A stretch of 64,000 nucleotides of DNA from Chionoecetes opilio. Lineage: Eukaryota > Arthropoda > Malacostraca > Decapoda > Majidae. Under the pieces are notes generated by a model. That model had not been told where the DNA came from and searched no databases. It saw only the letters and a program-made list of their open reading frames with translations. The DNA lies in the NCBI GenBank assembly GCA_016584305.1, contig JACEEZ010007115.1, forward strand, positions 199,101 to 263,100, written 5' to 3'. Both the position numbers and the translations under genes were made by a program. Positions 22,491 through 37,150 of the stretch are shown here, piece by piece (the stretch's first letter is position 1; each line of letters begins with the position of its first letter).

Positions 22491-25400
22491 TAGAATAATT
22501 TGCACCTATAAGTAGCTACATTACATTAAGCTAATAAATAAGAGGAGTAAGAGGTTATTTATTGTGATATAACGGTATATTGCAAGCGTTTTTCATAGTT
22601 TCTTGTAAACTGTAGCGTTATTGTATATATAAAAGTAGTTTTACTTATCATATTGCTATAAACCCATAAAATGTAGTGTTTTCAATGATATTAGCTATTT
22701 ATCGGCGATATATAGCTGTTTTCCTACAAATTGAAGTATAAAATCCTCTTTTTAGAATAATTTGCACCTATAAGTACCTTACATTACATTAAGCTATTAG
22801 ATAGAAGAGTAAGAGGTTATTTATTGTGATATAACGGTATATTCCAAGCGTTTTTCATAGTTTCTTCCAAACTGTAGCGTTATTGTATATATACAAGTAG
22901 TTTTAATTATTATATTGCTATAAACCCATAAAATGTAGTGTTTTCAATGATTTTAGCTAGTTATCAGTGATATATAGCTTTTTTCCTTCAAATTGAAGTA
23001 TAAAATCCTCTTTTTAGAATAATTTGCACCTATAAGTAGGTGACATTACATTAAGCTAATAAATAGAAGAGTAATAGGTTATTTATTGTGATATAAAGGT
23101 ATATTGCAAGCGTTTTTCATAGTTTCTTGTAAACTATAGCGCTATTGTATATATACAAGTAGTTTTACTGATCATATTGCTATAAACCCATAAAATGTAG
23201 TGTTTTCAATGATATTAGCTATTTATCGGTGATATATAGCAGTTTTCCTACTAATTGAAGTATAAAATCCTCTTTTTAGAATAATTTGCACCTATAAGTA
23301 GCTTACATTACATTAAGCTATTAAATAAAAGATTAGGAGGTTATTTATTGTAATATAACGGTATATTATAAGCGTTTTTCATAGTTTCTTCTAAACTGTA
23401 GCGTTATTGTATATATACAAGTAGTTTTACTTATTATATTCCTATAAACCCATAAAATGTAGTGTTTTCAATGATTTTACCTAGTTATCGGTGATATATA
23501 GCTGTTTTCCTACAAATTGAAGAATAAAATCCTCTTTTTAGAATAATTTGCACCTATAAGTAGCTTACATTACATTAAGCTATTAAATAGAAGAGTCAGA
23601 GGTTATTTATTGTGATATAACGGTATATTGCAAGCGTTTTTCATAGTTTCTTCTAAACTGTAGCGTTATTGTATATATACAAGTAGTTTTACTTATTATA
23701 TTGCTATAAACCCATAAAATGTAGTGTTTCCAATGATTTTAGCTAGTTATCAGTGATATATAGCTGTTTTCCTACAAATTGAAGAATAAAATCCTCTTTT
23801 TAGAATAATTTGCACCTATAAGTAGCTTACATTACATTAAGCTATTAAATAGAAGAGTAAGAGGTTATTTATTGTGATATAACGATATATTGCAAGCATT
23901 TTTCATAGTTTCTTGTAAACTGTAGCGTCATTGTATATATACAAGTAGTTTTACTTATCATATTGCTATAAACCCATAAAATGTAGTGTTTTCAATGATA
24001 TTAGCTATTTATCGGTGATATACAGCTGTTTTCCTAAAAATTGAAGTATAAAATCCTCTTTTTAGAATAATTTGCACTTATAAGTAGCTTATATTATATT
24101 AAGCTATTAAATAGAAGAGTAAGAGGTTATTTATTGTGAAATAACGGTATATTGCAAGTGTTTTTCATAGTTTCTTCTAAACTGTAGCGTTATTGTATAT
24201 ATACAAGTAGTTTTACTTATTATATTTCTATAAACCCATAAAATGTAGTGTTTTCAATGATTTTAGCTAGTTATCAGTGATATATAGCTGTTTTCCTACA
24301 AATTGAAGTATAAAATCCTCTTTTTAGAATAATTTGCACCTATAAGTAGCTTACATTACATTAAGCTATTAAATAGAAGAGTAAGAGGTTATTTATTGTG
24401 ATATAACGGTATATTGCAAGCATTTTTCATAGTTTCTTGTAAACTGTAGCGTCATTGTATATATATATACAAGTAGTTTTACTTATCATATTGCTATAAA
24501 CCCATAAAATATAGTGTTTTCAATGATATTAGCTATTTATCGGTGATATACAGCTGTTTTCCTAAAAAATTGAAGTATAAAATCCTCTTTTAGAATCATT
24601 GCACCTATAAGTAGCTTATATTACATTAAGCTATTAAATAGAAGAGTAAGAGGTTATTATTGTGATATAAACGGTATATTGCAAGTATTTTTCATAGTTT
24701 TTTCTAAACTGTAGCGTTATTGTATATATACAAGTAGTTTTACTTATTATATTTCTATAAACCCATAAAATGTAGTGTTTTCAATGATTTTAGCTAGTTA
24801 TCAGTGATATATAGCTGTTTTCCTACAAATTGAAGTATAAAATCCTCTTTTTAGAATAATTTGCACCTATAAGTAGGTTACATTACATTAAGCTAATAAA
24901 TAGAAGAGTAATAGGTTATTTATTGTGATATAAAGGTATATTGCAAGCGTTTTTCATAGTTTCTTGTAAACTATAGCGCTATTGTATATATACAAGTAGT
25001 TTACTGATCATATTGCTATACACCCATAAAATGTAGCGTTTCAATGATTAGCTATTATCGGTGATATATAGCAGTTTTCCTACAAATTGAAGTATAAAAT
25101 CCTCTTTTTAGAATAATTTGCACCTATAAGTAGCTTACATTACATTAAGCTATTAAATAAAAGATTAGGAGGTTATTTATTGTGATATAACGGTATATTA
25201 TAAGCGTTTTTCATAGTTTCTTCTAAACTGTAGCGTTATTGTATATATATAAGTTGTTTTACTTATATTCCTATAAACCCATAAAATGTATTGTTTTCAA
25301 TGATTTTAGCTAGTACGGTAATATAGCGTTTTACAATGAAGAATAANGGGCTTTTTTGTGTTTCAAAACTAGCGGGAAAAATTTTTTTGAAGTATAAAAT

Positions 25401-26975
25401 CCTTTTTTGGAAAAATTTTGCAATAAGTAGCTACTTTACTTTAAGCTATTAAATAGAAGAGTAAGAGGTTATTTATTGTGATATAACGGTATATTGCAAG
25501 CGTTTTTCATAGTTTCTTGTAAACTGTAGCGTTATTGTATATATACAAGTAGTTTTACTTATCATGTTGCTATAAACCCATAAAATGTAGTGTTTTCAAT
25601 GATATTAGCTATTTATCGGTGATATACAGCTGTTTTCCTACAAATTGAAGTATAAAATCCTCTTTTTAGAATAATTTGCACCTATAAGTACCTTACATTA
25701 CATTAAGCTATTAGATAGAAGAGTAAGAGGTTATTTATTGTGATATAACGGTATATTGCAAGCGTTTTTCATAGTTTCTTCCAAACTGTAGCGTTATTGT
25801 ATATATATACAAGTAGTTTTACTTATTATATTGCTATAAACCCATAAAATGTAGTGTTTTCAATGATTTTAGCTAGTTATCAGTGATATATAGCTTTTTT
25901 CCTACAAATTGAAGTATAAAATCCTCTTTTTAGAATAATTTACACCTATAAGTAGCTTATATTACATTAAGCTAATAAATAGAAGAGTAATAGGTTATTT
26001 ATTGTGATATAACGGTATATTGCAAGCGTTTTTCATAGTTTCTTGTAAACTATAGCGCTATTGTATATATACAAGTAGTTTTACTGATCATATTGCTATA
26101 AACCCAAAAAATGTAGTGTTTTCAATGATTTTAGCTAGTTATCAGTGAAGAGTGGTTTTTTCTACAAATTGAAGTATATTTCTTTATATCTGTAGCTAAA
26201 TAGCTTTTTATATTTATTACAACTATATTTTACAAAATTAATAGCTAGAAATATGTATTTTTCATGTATTTAGATATCAATTTTAATCTTAAAAACAATG
26301 TTTTTTCAAGTATTTTAATGTATTTTTGATAGGCTAAATAATGTCGAAATTTGACATTATTCAGCACTTTTACACAACTATATTTTACAATGTTATGAGC
26401 TAAAAATATGTATTTTTTCATGATATTTTGGTATCAATTTTAATCTTAAAAACAACGTTTTTTCAAGTGTTTTAATGTATTTTTGAAAGCCTAAAAAATG
26501 TCGAAATTTGACATTATTCAGCACTATAACGCAACTATATTTTACAATATTATGAGCTTAAAATATGTATTTTTCATGAACTTTATGTACCAATTTTATT
26601 CGTAGAAACAACGTTTTTTCAAGTGTTTTAATGTATTTTTGAAGGGCTAAAAAATGACGAAAATTGACATTATTCAGCCCTTTTTTTGATAGAGAATTTC
26701 TAAATTTGGAATTATAGTTGTTTTCGTTAGAAATTTCTATTTTAAACTACTGTAAGCTTATAATAGGAGTTTGAGACTCTATATTGTGATACAATTGTAT
26801 ATTATACGTGTTTTTCATAGTTTCTTCTTAATTGTAGTTTTATATCATTAATAGAAGGAATTTACCTTATGATAATGTATTATACCCTCAAAATGTGTTC
26901 TTTTCAATGATTTTACCTAGTTATTGGTGATATATAGCTGTTTTCCTACAAATTGAAGTTAACAATCCTTTTTTT
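22491..26975 (-). repeat. Arm B unit V2: about 14 Y1, X block about 26225-26680, Y2 26681-26975
   Basis: Longest run of Y1 monomers. Two Y1 variants alternate irregularly: one with gatattagctatttatcgg and one with gattttagctagttatcag. A short damaged patch with a single n at 25347 covers about 25315-25440. Confidence 0.93.
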
Positions 26976-29900
26976 AGAATAATTTGCACCTATAAGTAGC
27001 TTACATTACATTAAGCTAATAAATAGAAGAGTAAGAGGTTATTTATTGTGATATAACGGTATATTGCAAGCGTTTTTCATAGTTTCTTGTAAACTGAAGC
27101 GTTATTGTATATATACAAGAAGTTTTACTTATCATATTGCTATAAACCCATAAAATGTAGTGTTTTCAATGATATTAGCTATTTATCGGGGGTATAAAGT
27201 TTTTTTTCCCTAAAAATTTGAATTTAAAAAAATTCCTTTTTTTTAGAATAATTTCCCCCTATAAGTACCTTTTATTCATTAAGCTAAAAAATAAAGGGGT
27301 AAAGGTTTTTTATTTGGGGGGATATAACGGTATTTTTCCAAGCTTTTTTTTTAATAGTTTCTTTTTTTAAACTTAGTTTTTATTGTATATATACAAGTAT
27401 TTTTACTTTTTAATTTGTTTAAAAACCCAAAAAAAATTGAAAGGGGTTTTCCCAAGATTTTGGGCAAAAGTTACCCAGTGAAATGGTTTTTTCCCCTTTT
27501 AAAAATTTGGGAAAGTAAAAATTCCCTTTTTTTAGCTAATTTTTAATTTATTAAAATTATTTTAAAAATTTAAATAGAAGAAAATAGGTTTTTTGATTTG
27601 ATATAAAAAATTTAAAAAAAAGTTTTTTAAATATTTTTGAAAATTTAAAGGCAAAATTGTAAATTTACATTTTATGCGGGATTTTAAAAACCCCCAAAAT
27701 TATTTTTCCAATGTTTTTACAAAATTTTTTTTCTGATATTGTTTTTCCAATTTAATTTAAAAAAACCTTTTTAAATTTTAATTTAATTTTTAAAACCCAA
27801 AAAATTAAATTAACTTTTAAAATTAAAAGATTTAAGGAATTATTTTAAATTTTTTTGAAGTTTTTTAAATAGTTTTTTTTTTTTTAAATTAAAGGGCCAA
27901 TTTTATTAAAACAATTTTTTAATTTAAAATTTATTTTTAAAACCCTAAAATGGGGGGTTTTAAAATTTTTACCCCTTTTTTTTATAGGTTTTCCCCTAAA
28001 ATTGGGAAAAAAAAAAAATTTTTTTAGAAAAATTTTCCCTATTTTAAATACTTAAGCTAAAAAAAAGGATTTAAGATTATTTTTGTGAAAAAAGGGATAT
28101 TAACTTTTTCATAGTTTTTTTAAAATTGTAGTTTTATTATCAAATAAAAAAATTTTTTTAATTTTATAAAATTTAAAAACCCCAAAAATGGTTTTTTCAA
28201 TGATTTACCAAATTTTTTTGGTGATATAAAGCTGTTTTCCTAAAAATTGAAGTTAAAATCCTTTTTTTAGAAAAATTTTGGGCCCCTTTTAAAAGTTTAA
28301 ATTTTTACTTTAAAAGCTAAAAAAATAGAAGAGTAAGATTATTTTTTGGGTGATATAACGGTATATTGCAAGCTTTTTTCATGTTTTTTTGTAAAAGGTA
28401 GCTTATTGTATATAAAAAGTAGTTTTATTTATCATATTGCTATCCCCCAAAAAATGTAGTTTTTTCAATTATTAGCTATTTATGGGCCCGGTAAAAGGCT
28501 TTTTTCCCCCTTAAAAAGGGAAGTATAAAACCCCTTTTTTTTAGAAAAATTTTGGGGGCCCCTTTAAGGGACCTTACATTCCCTTAACCTATTAGATAGA
28601 AAGTAAGGGGGTTTATTTAGGGTGATAAAAAACGGAATTTTTCCAAGCGTTTTCATGTTTTTTCCCCCAAACGTAGCAAATTGTATTTTAAAACAATATT
28701 TTTTACTTTTTTAAAATTGCTAAAAACCCCAAAAAAATTAGTGTTTTCAATGTTTTAGCTAGTTATCAGGATAATAGTTTTTTTCCCAAAAATTGAATTT
28801 AAAACCCTTTTTTTTAGAAAATTTGCACCTATAAGAAAGCTTACATTACATTAAGCTAAAAAATAGAAGAGTAATGGGTTTATTTATTGTGTTTTAAAGG
28901 TATTTTGCAAGCGTTTTTTTTTATTTTTTCTTGTAAACAAAGGAGTTTGTTAATACAAGTATTTTTTTACTGATCATTTTGCTAAAAACCCCATAAAATG
29001 TAGGGGTTTTCAAGGGATATTAGCTATTTATGGTGATATATAGCATTTTTCCCTACTAATTAAAATTAAAAAACCCTCTTTTTGGAAAATTTTTTCCCAC
29101 CTATCAAAACTTACATTAATTAAGCTTTTAAAAAAAAGATTAGGAGGTTTTTTTATTTTTGTTTAAAAAAGGGGTATATTGCAAGTTTTTTTCATAGTTT
29201 CTTCAAAACTGTAGCTTTTTTGTTAATACAAGTATTTTTAATTATTATTTTCTAAAAACCCAAAAAAGTATGTTTCCAATGTTTTTTGCATTTCCCCCTG
29301 ATATTAGCTTTTTTTTCCCTCCCCAAATTTGAAAAATAAAAATCCCCCCTTTTTAAAATTTTTTTTTGCACCTATAAGTAGTTTTACATTACATTAAGCT
29401 ATTAAAAGAAGAGTAAGATTTTATTTTTTGTGATATAAGGGGATATTGCAACATTTTTATTTTTTTTCTTGAAAACTGTAGCGTATTGTATAATACAAGT
29501 AGTTTACTTATCATTTTGTTTATAAACCCATAAAATGAAATTTTTTTTAAATTGATATTAGCTATTTATCGGTGATATACGCTTTTTTTCCAAAAAAATT
29601 AAAGAAAAAAATCCTCGTTTTTAGAATAATTTGCACCTATAAAAAGTTTATATTATTAAGCTTTTAAATGGGAAGGAGAAAGAGCTTATTTTTTGGGTTG
29701 ATAAAAACGGTATTTTTAAAACTTTTTTCTTTAAGTTTCTTGAAAACCTGTACGTTTTTGGGTTAATATACAAGTATTTTACTTATCATGTTGTTTAAAA
29801 AAACCCTTTTAAAAATGTAGTGTTTTCAATAAATATTAGCTTTTTAAATGGTGGTTGATTTTATAGCTTTTTCCCCTAAAAATTTAAAAGTTTTAAAATC

Positions 29901-31310
29901 CTTTTTTTTTAGAAAAATTTTGCACCTAAAAGAAACCTTACATTAAACGTTAAAAAAGGTTTTTTAGGAAAAAGAAGAATTTTTAAGAAAGGTATTTTTT
30001 TGTGATATAAACGTTTTATTTTTTTTGCAAAACCCTTTAAAAATTAGTTTTTCAAATTTAGCTTTTTTGTATATATTTTTTTTTTAAAATTTAAAGTTTT
30101 TTTTTTAAAATATTGTAAACCCCATAAAAGTTATTTTTAATTTTTTAAAAAAAGAAAAAGGTTTTTAGTGATGGAATATAAGCTTTTTTCTCCAAAAATT
30201 CCCAAGTAATAAAAATTTTTTTAGATAATTTTAAACCCCCAAAAAGTAGTTTTTAAAATTAAAGCAAATTAAAAAAAAAGAGTGGTTTTTTTTTCCCCTA
30301 AATTTGAAGGGTTTTTTCTTTTTCTGAAAACAAAATACCCTTTTTATATTTTTTTACAAAAAATTTTTACGAATTAAAAACCCCAAAAAAAAAATGTATT
30401 TTTCCTGAATTTAGAAAATTTTTTAATCTTAAAAAGGGGTTTTTCAAAATTTTTTAAGGTATTTTTTAAATTTTTGCAAATTTTGGCTTTTTAAATTTTA
30501 AACAACTAAAATTTTTAAAAAATTTAAATAGCTAAAAATATGTTTTTTTTCATGTTTTTAAAAAATAAATTTTAATTTTAAAAAACCCAATTTTTTTTTC
30601 AATTTTTTATGTTTTTTTTAAAAGGGAAAAAAAATGTCGAAATTTCCCTTTATTAAAAACATTTTTAAACAAATATTTTTACAATTTATGAGTTTAAAAA
30701 ATATGTATTTTTATAAAATTTATTAAAATTTTTAAATTCTTAGAACAATTTTTTTTCAAAGTTTTTTTTAATGTTTTTTTTAAAAGGCCAAAAAAATTTC
30801 AAAAATTTGACATTATTCCCCCCTTTTTTTAAAAACGGGTTTTTATATTTTTTCCCAAATTTTTTTTTTAAATTGAAGTTTAAAAGGGAGTTTGAAAAAT
30901 TTTTTGTAACCAATTTTTTAAAAACCTTTTTTTTTAAATTTTTTTTAAATTTGTATTTTTGAAAAGGGGGAAAAAAATGAGAAAATTTGAATTATTACCC
31001 CTTTTTTTTTTGTTTTAAGAGGGAAAATTTTTTTAATTTTTTGGAATTAAAATTTTTTTTTAAAAAATTTTCCCCTATTTTTAAAAATTACAAAAAGTTT
31101 AATAAAAAAAAAATTTGAGATTTATTGTGAAAAGGTATATTAAGGTTTTTATAGTTTCTTTTAAATTGGGGTTTTTATTTTAATAAAGGTTTTTCCCTTA
31201 AATAAAATTGTTTTAAAACCCTAAAATGTTTTTTTTCCCAATGATTTTAAAATTTAATGGTGATAAAAGGGCTTTTTTCCCTACAAATTGAAGTTTAAAA
31301 CCCCTTTTTT
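26976..31310 (-). repeat. Arm B unit V3: about 12-13 Y1, degraded X about 30300-30820, Y2 about 31020-31310
   Basis: The first 200 bp are clean; from about 27190 the sequence is error-rich but keeps the module order, with recognisable tags such as gcaagcgtttt, cctataagtag and ggtgatata. The array limits are approximate. Confidence 0.75.
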
Positions 31311-34300
31311 AGAATAATTTGCACCTATAAGTATTTAAAAAAAATTAAAAACATTAAGCTAAAAAATAAAAAGTAAGAGGTTATTTATTGTAAAATTAAC
31401 GGTAATTCCAAGCTTTTTTTTCATATTTTTTGTAAACTGTGCGTTATTGTATAAAATACAAGTAGTTTTACTTTTATTTTCCTAAAAAACCCAAAAAAAT
31501 TTTTAGTTTTTTTCCAAGGGGTTTTTTTGGGGCTATTTATCGTGTATATATTTTTTTTTTCCAAAAAAATTTGGAATTTATAAAATCCTTTTTTAGAAAA
31601 AATTTTTCCCACCTATAAGTAGTTACTTAAAATTAAGCAAATTAAAAAAAGAAGTTAAAGGTTTTTTATTGTGATAAAAAGGTATTTAAAGCTTTTTTCC
31701 CCTTTTAGTTTTTTTAAATTTAAAAGCTTTTATTGTTTTATATCCCAAAGTTTTTATGATATTTTTCTAAAAACCCCATAAAATTTAGTTTTTTCAATAA
31801 ATTTTAGCTATTTATCTTTGATATATAGCTTTTTTCCCACAAATTGAAGATAAAACCCTTTTTTTTTAGAAAATTTGCACCTATAAGTAGTTACATTACT
31901 TAAAGCAAATTAAATAAAAGTTTAAAAGGGGGTTTAAATTTTATTGTAATAAAAAGGTATTTTTAAAGCGTTTTTCATATTTTTCTTTAAACTTACCTTT
32001 TTTTGTATATTTTACAAGTAGTTTTTACTTTTATTTCCTAAACCCAAATAAAAGTGTTTTTTTTCAATGATTTTACCTATTTATGGGTTGATATATAGCT
32101 TTTTTCCCCACAAATTAAAGAAAAAAAATCCTTTTTTTTAGAATTTTTGGCCCCTATAAGTAGCTTACATTACATTAAGTATTAAAAAAAAAGAGTAGGG
32201 GGTTTTTTTAAAAATTGTAAATAAGGGTTAATTAAAGCTTTTTTTTCATAGTTTTTTCCCCAAACTTTTACGTTATTTTTAATATATACAGTTTTTACTT
32301 ATTTAATTCCTATAAACCCATAAAATGTGGGTGTTTTCAATGTTTTTTACTATTTATCGGTGTTAATAATTTTGGTTTTCCTACAAATTAAAGAATAAAC
32401 CCCTCTTTTAGAATAATTTGCCCCTTTAAGTGGGCTTCATTACTTTAAAGCTATTAAATGGGAAAGAGTAGGGGTTTAAATTTATTTTTGATTAACTTAT
32501 TGCAAGCTTTTGGCATAGTTTCTTGTAAACTGTAGCGTCATTGTATATTACAAGTAGTTTTTACTTACATATTGCTTAAACCCAAAAATGTAGTTTTTTT
32601 CAATGATTTTGTTTTTATCGGTGATATAAGCTGTTTTCCAAAAAATTGAAGTAAAAAAAATTCCTTTTTTTAGAATAATTTGCACCTTTTAAGTAACTTA
32701 TTAACATTAAGCTATTCATAGAAGAGAAAGGGGTTTATTTATTGTGTTATACCGGTAAAAATTGCAACGTTTTTCATAGTTTCTTGTAAACTGAAAAGCG
32801 TTATTTTAATATAAAAAGGGTATTTTTACTTATCATGTTCCCTTTTAAACCCATAAAATGTAGTTTTTTTTAAATGATTTTGCTATTATCGGTGATTTTT
32901 AAAAAAAAAGCTTTTTTCCCTAAAAAATTAAAAGTATAAAATCCTCTTTTAGAATAATTTGCACCCTATAAGTACCTTATTTTTAACTTTAAAGCAAAAT
33001 TAATGAAGAGAAAAGAGGTTTTTTTATTGTGATAAAACGGTATTTTTAAAGGGCGTTTTTCATAGTTTTTTTTAAAACTTTTAGCGTTTTTGAAAAATAT
33101 ACAGTATTTTTAAATTATTATATTGCTATAAACCCAAAAAAAAGAGTTTTTTTCCCATGGTTTTAGCTATTTTTCAGTGAATTTTATTTTTTTCTAAAAA
33201 TTAAAGTATAAAACCTTTTTTAAAAGGGTAATTTGCACCAAATAAGTGCTTACATTCCCTTTTAAGCTAATATATAGAAGATAAAGGTTTTCTTTGGTGA
33301 AAAAAAACGGTATATTGCAAGCTTTTTTCCCATATTTTTCTTGAAAAACTGTGGGCGCTATTGTATTATACAATTTTTTTTAACGGGATCATATTGCTAT
33401 AAAAAAAAAAAAATGTAGGGGTTTTAAAGGATTTTAGCAGATATCAGTAAAGGGGGGTTTTTTTTTTCTACAAATTAAAGTATATTTTTTTTATATCTGT
33501 AGTTTAAAATAGCTTTTTATATATGCAAAACCCAAATTTTACAAAATTAATAGCTAGAAATATGTTTTTTTCCCTTTGAAAATTTGGGTTTACAATTTTA
33601 ATCAAAAAACAATTTTTTTTTCAAGTTTTTTAAATTTAATGTATTTTTAAAAGGGGCTAAAAAAATGTCGAAATTTGACATTTTTCGCACTTTTACAAAA
33701 ACTATTTTTTTTAAAAAGTTTATAAAGCTAAAATATGTTTTTTTTCAGGATATTTTTTTATAAATTTTTAAAATTTTAAAAAACAACTTTTTTTAAAGTT
33801 TTTAAATGTTTTTTTTAAAAGGGCCTAAAAAATTTCGAAATTTGACTTTAAATTCAGCCTATAACGCAACTTTTTTTTACAATATTATGATTTAAAAAAT
33901 ATGTATTTTTCATAAAAATTTTTTATTTACCAATTTTATTGGTAAAAACAACGTTTTTTAAATTTGGTTTTTAAATGTTTTTTTGAAGGGCTAAAAAAAT
34001 GACAAAAATTTGGACATTTTTGGGCCCTTTTTTTGTTTAGAAAAATTCCCAAATTTGGAATTATAGTTTTTTTCGTTAAAATTTAATTTTAAACTACTGT
34101 AAGCTTATAATGGGAAATTTTGAGACCCCTTATTGGGGAAAACAAGGGGTATATTATCGTTTTTTTTCATTTTTCCCTTCTTAATTGTAGTTTTATATCA
34201 TTAATAGAAAAAAATTTCCCTTAGGGAAATGTTTATACCCTCAAAATGTTTCTTTTCAATTTTTTTTACCTATTTTTGGTGATATATGCTTTTTTCCCCT

Positions 34301-34330
34301 TACAAAGGGGAAGTTAACAATCCTTTTTTA
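31311..34330 (-). repeat. Arm B unit V4 (error-rich): about 8 Y1, X about 33480-34025, Y2 about 34030-34330
   Basis: Module order still visible: tagctagaaatatg near 33550, atgtcgaaatttgacatt near 33665, and the Y2 tag ctactgtaagcttataat near 34095. Copy number estimated only from length. Confidence 0.72.
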
Positions 34331-37150
34331 AAATTTTTTTGGGCCCCTAAAAGTAGTTTCCCAATTACTTTTAAGTTTAAAAAAATAAAAGGTAAGAGGT
34401 TTTTATTTGTATAACGGTTATTGCAAGCTTTTTTCCCTAGTTTTTTTGAAAACGGGAGAGCTATTTTAAAATATAAAACAGTTTTCTGTCATATTCCCTA
34501 AAAAAAACCCAAAAAATTAGTTTTTTTCCAAGGAAAATTACTATTTATCGGTGATATAACATTTTTTCCTACTTTTTTGAAGTTAAAACCTTTTTTTTAG
34601 AATATTTCCCAACCTATAAGTGCTTACATTACATTAAGCTTTTAAAAAAAAGGGATTAGGGGTTATTTTTTGGGTAATATAACGGTAAAATTAAAAGGGC
34701 GTTTTTCATATTTTTCTTTTTTTAAAACTGTAACGTTTTTTTATATATACGATTTTTTTTAAATTTAATTATTTTCCCTAAAAACCCAAAAATTTATTTT
34801 TTTCCAATGTTTTTTAAACCTTTTTTTACCCGGGTGATATATACTTTTTTCCTACAAATTAAAGAAAAAATCCTCTTTTTTAGAAAAATTTTTGCACCTT
34901 TTTATTTAAATGGGTTTGAAAAATTTTTAAAATTAGTTAAAATTACTTTAAAGGCTATTAAATAGAAGACTCAGAGGTTCTTTTTTGGGTGTTTAAAACC
35001 CCGGTATTTTTGCAAGCTTTTTTTTCATATTTTTCTTGTAAACTTAGCTTTTATTTATATATAAGTATTTTTTTTAACTTATCATGTTGCAAATCCCCCA
35101 ATAAAATTTAGTGTTTTCAATTATTTTAGCTATTTATCGGTGATATATAGCTTTTTTCCTCCAAATTTAAGTAAAAAATCCTCTTTTTAGAATAATTTGC
35201 ACCTATAATTACCTTACATTACTTAAGCTATTAGATAAAAATTTTAAGAGGGGTTTTTTATTGTGATAAAAACGGATATTCCCAAAGCTTTTTTTCTTTA
35301 TTTTTCCTTCTAAACGGGTACTTTTATTGTATAAACAAGTATTTTTTCCCTTATTATTTTTCCCTAAAAAAACCAAAAATAATTGTTTTCAATTTTTTTA
35401 GCTAGTTATCAGTGATAAAAAAATAGCGGGGTTTTTTCCTACAAATTAAAGAAAAAAAATCCTTTTTTTTAGAAAAATTTTGGACCAAATTTGTACCCAC
35501 TTTACATTAACTATTAAATGAAGAGTAAAAGGTTTTTTAATTGTGATAAAAAGGGAAATTTTGAAAGTTTTTTTTCATATTTTTCCCCCTAACTGTAGGG
35601 GCATTTTATATATACAAAAAAAGTTTTCCCCTTATCATCTTGCTATAAACCCATAAAATGTAGTTTTTTTCAATGAAAATTAGTTTTTTATGGGTTTTAT
35701 ATAAAGCTTTTTTTTCCAAAAAAATTAAAAGTATAAAATCCTTTTTTTTAGAAAAATTTGAAAATAAATTTGGGTTACATTACTTTAAGTTTTTAAAATA
35801 GAAGAGAAAAGGGGTTTAATTTATTGTGATATAACGGTATATTGCAAGCTTTTTTAATAGTTTTTTGAAAACTGTAGCGTCATTGTATATATAAAAGGGG
35901 ATTTTTTACTTAAATTTTGCTAAAAAACCCATAAAATGTAGTTTTTTAAATGATATTACTTTTTATCGGTGATTACAGCTTTTTTCCCCCAAAAAAATTA
36001 AAAGAATAAAACCCTCTTTTAGAATAATTTGCACCTTTTAAATAGCTTATTTTAAACATTAAGCTATTAAATAAAAGAGAAAAGAGGTTATTTATTTTTG
36101 ATAAAACGGTAATTGAAAGCTTTTTTTTCATATTTTCTTGTAAACTGTAGCGCTTTTTGTATATAAAAAGTAGTTTTACTGATCATTTTTGCTAAAAAAA
36201 ACCCAAAAAAAATTTTGGGTTTTTTAAATGTTTTTTAAGGTAGATATCATTTAAAGGTTTTTTTTTTTTCTAAAAATTAAATATTTTTCTTTTATCTGTA
36301 GCTAAATGCTTTTTATTTTATTACAACAAATTTTTTAAACAAAAATTAATACTAGAAATATGTATTTTTCATGAAATTTAAAATATCAATTTTAATCCAA
36401 AAAAACAATTTTTTTTTTTAAAATTTATTTTAATGTTTTTTTGAAAGGCTAAATAATGTGGGAATTTTTTGGACTTATTCAGCACTTTTAAAAAAACTAT
36501 TTTTTTTACAATTTATGAGTTTAAAATTATGTTTTTTTTTATGTATTTTGGTATAAATTTTAAATTTTAAAAAAACAACTTTTTTTTAAAGGGTTTTTTA
36601 ATGTTTTTTTAAAAACCCTTTAAAAAAATGTCGAAATTTTGACATTTTTCACCATTTTTAACGGAACTATATTTTACAAATTATGAGTTTAAAAAATATG
36701 TTTTTTTTAAATTAAATTTATGTACCAATTTTATTCGTAGAAACAACTTTTTTTTTCAAGTTTTTTAAAAGGGTATTTTTAAAGGGCAAAAAAATGACAA
36801 AAATTGACATTATTCACCCCTTTTTTTTGATAGAAAAAATTTCAAAATTTTTGGAAAATTATTTTGTTTGCTTTTAAAATTTTCTTTTTTAAAAACTCCC
36901 GGGAAGCTTAAAATTGGATTTTTGAGACTTTTAAAATTTTTGATAAAATTTGGGTATTTTTTACGTTTTTTTTTCATAGTTTCTTTTTTAAATTTGTAGT
37001 TTTATATCATTAATAAAAGGGGAATTTACCTTATGAAAATTTGTATTAAAAACCCTCAAAAATGTGTTTTTTCCAATGATTTTACCTATTTAAATTTGGT
37101 AAAATATATAGCTTTTTTTTTAAAAATTTGGGAATTTAAACTTTTTTTTT
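34331..37150 (-). repeat. Arm B unit V5 (error-rich): about 7 Y1, X about 36280-36820, Y2 about 36830-37150
   Basis: Recognised from atctgtagctaaat near 36293, gaaatatgtatttttcatg near 36354 and ttatatcattaat near 37000. Individual monomer borders are not reliable. Confidence 0.72.

Noticed and set aside
20057..26146. CRISPR-like array
   Set aside because: The repeats are contiguous 262-bp satellite monomers without unique spacers, in a eukaryotic context.
30771..31612. Phe/Lys-rich frames in the error-rich block
   Set aside because: Produced by homopolymer runs in a failed consensus.
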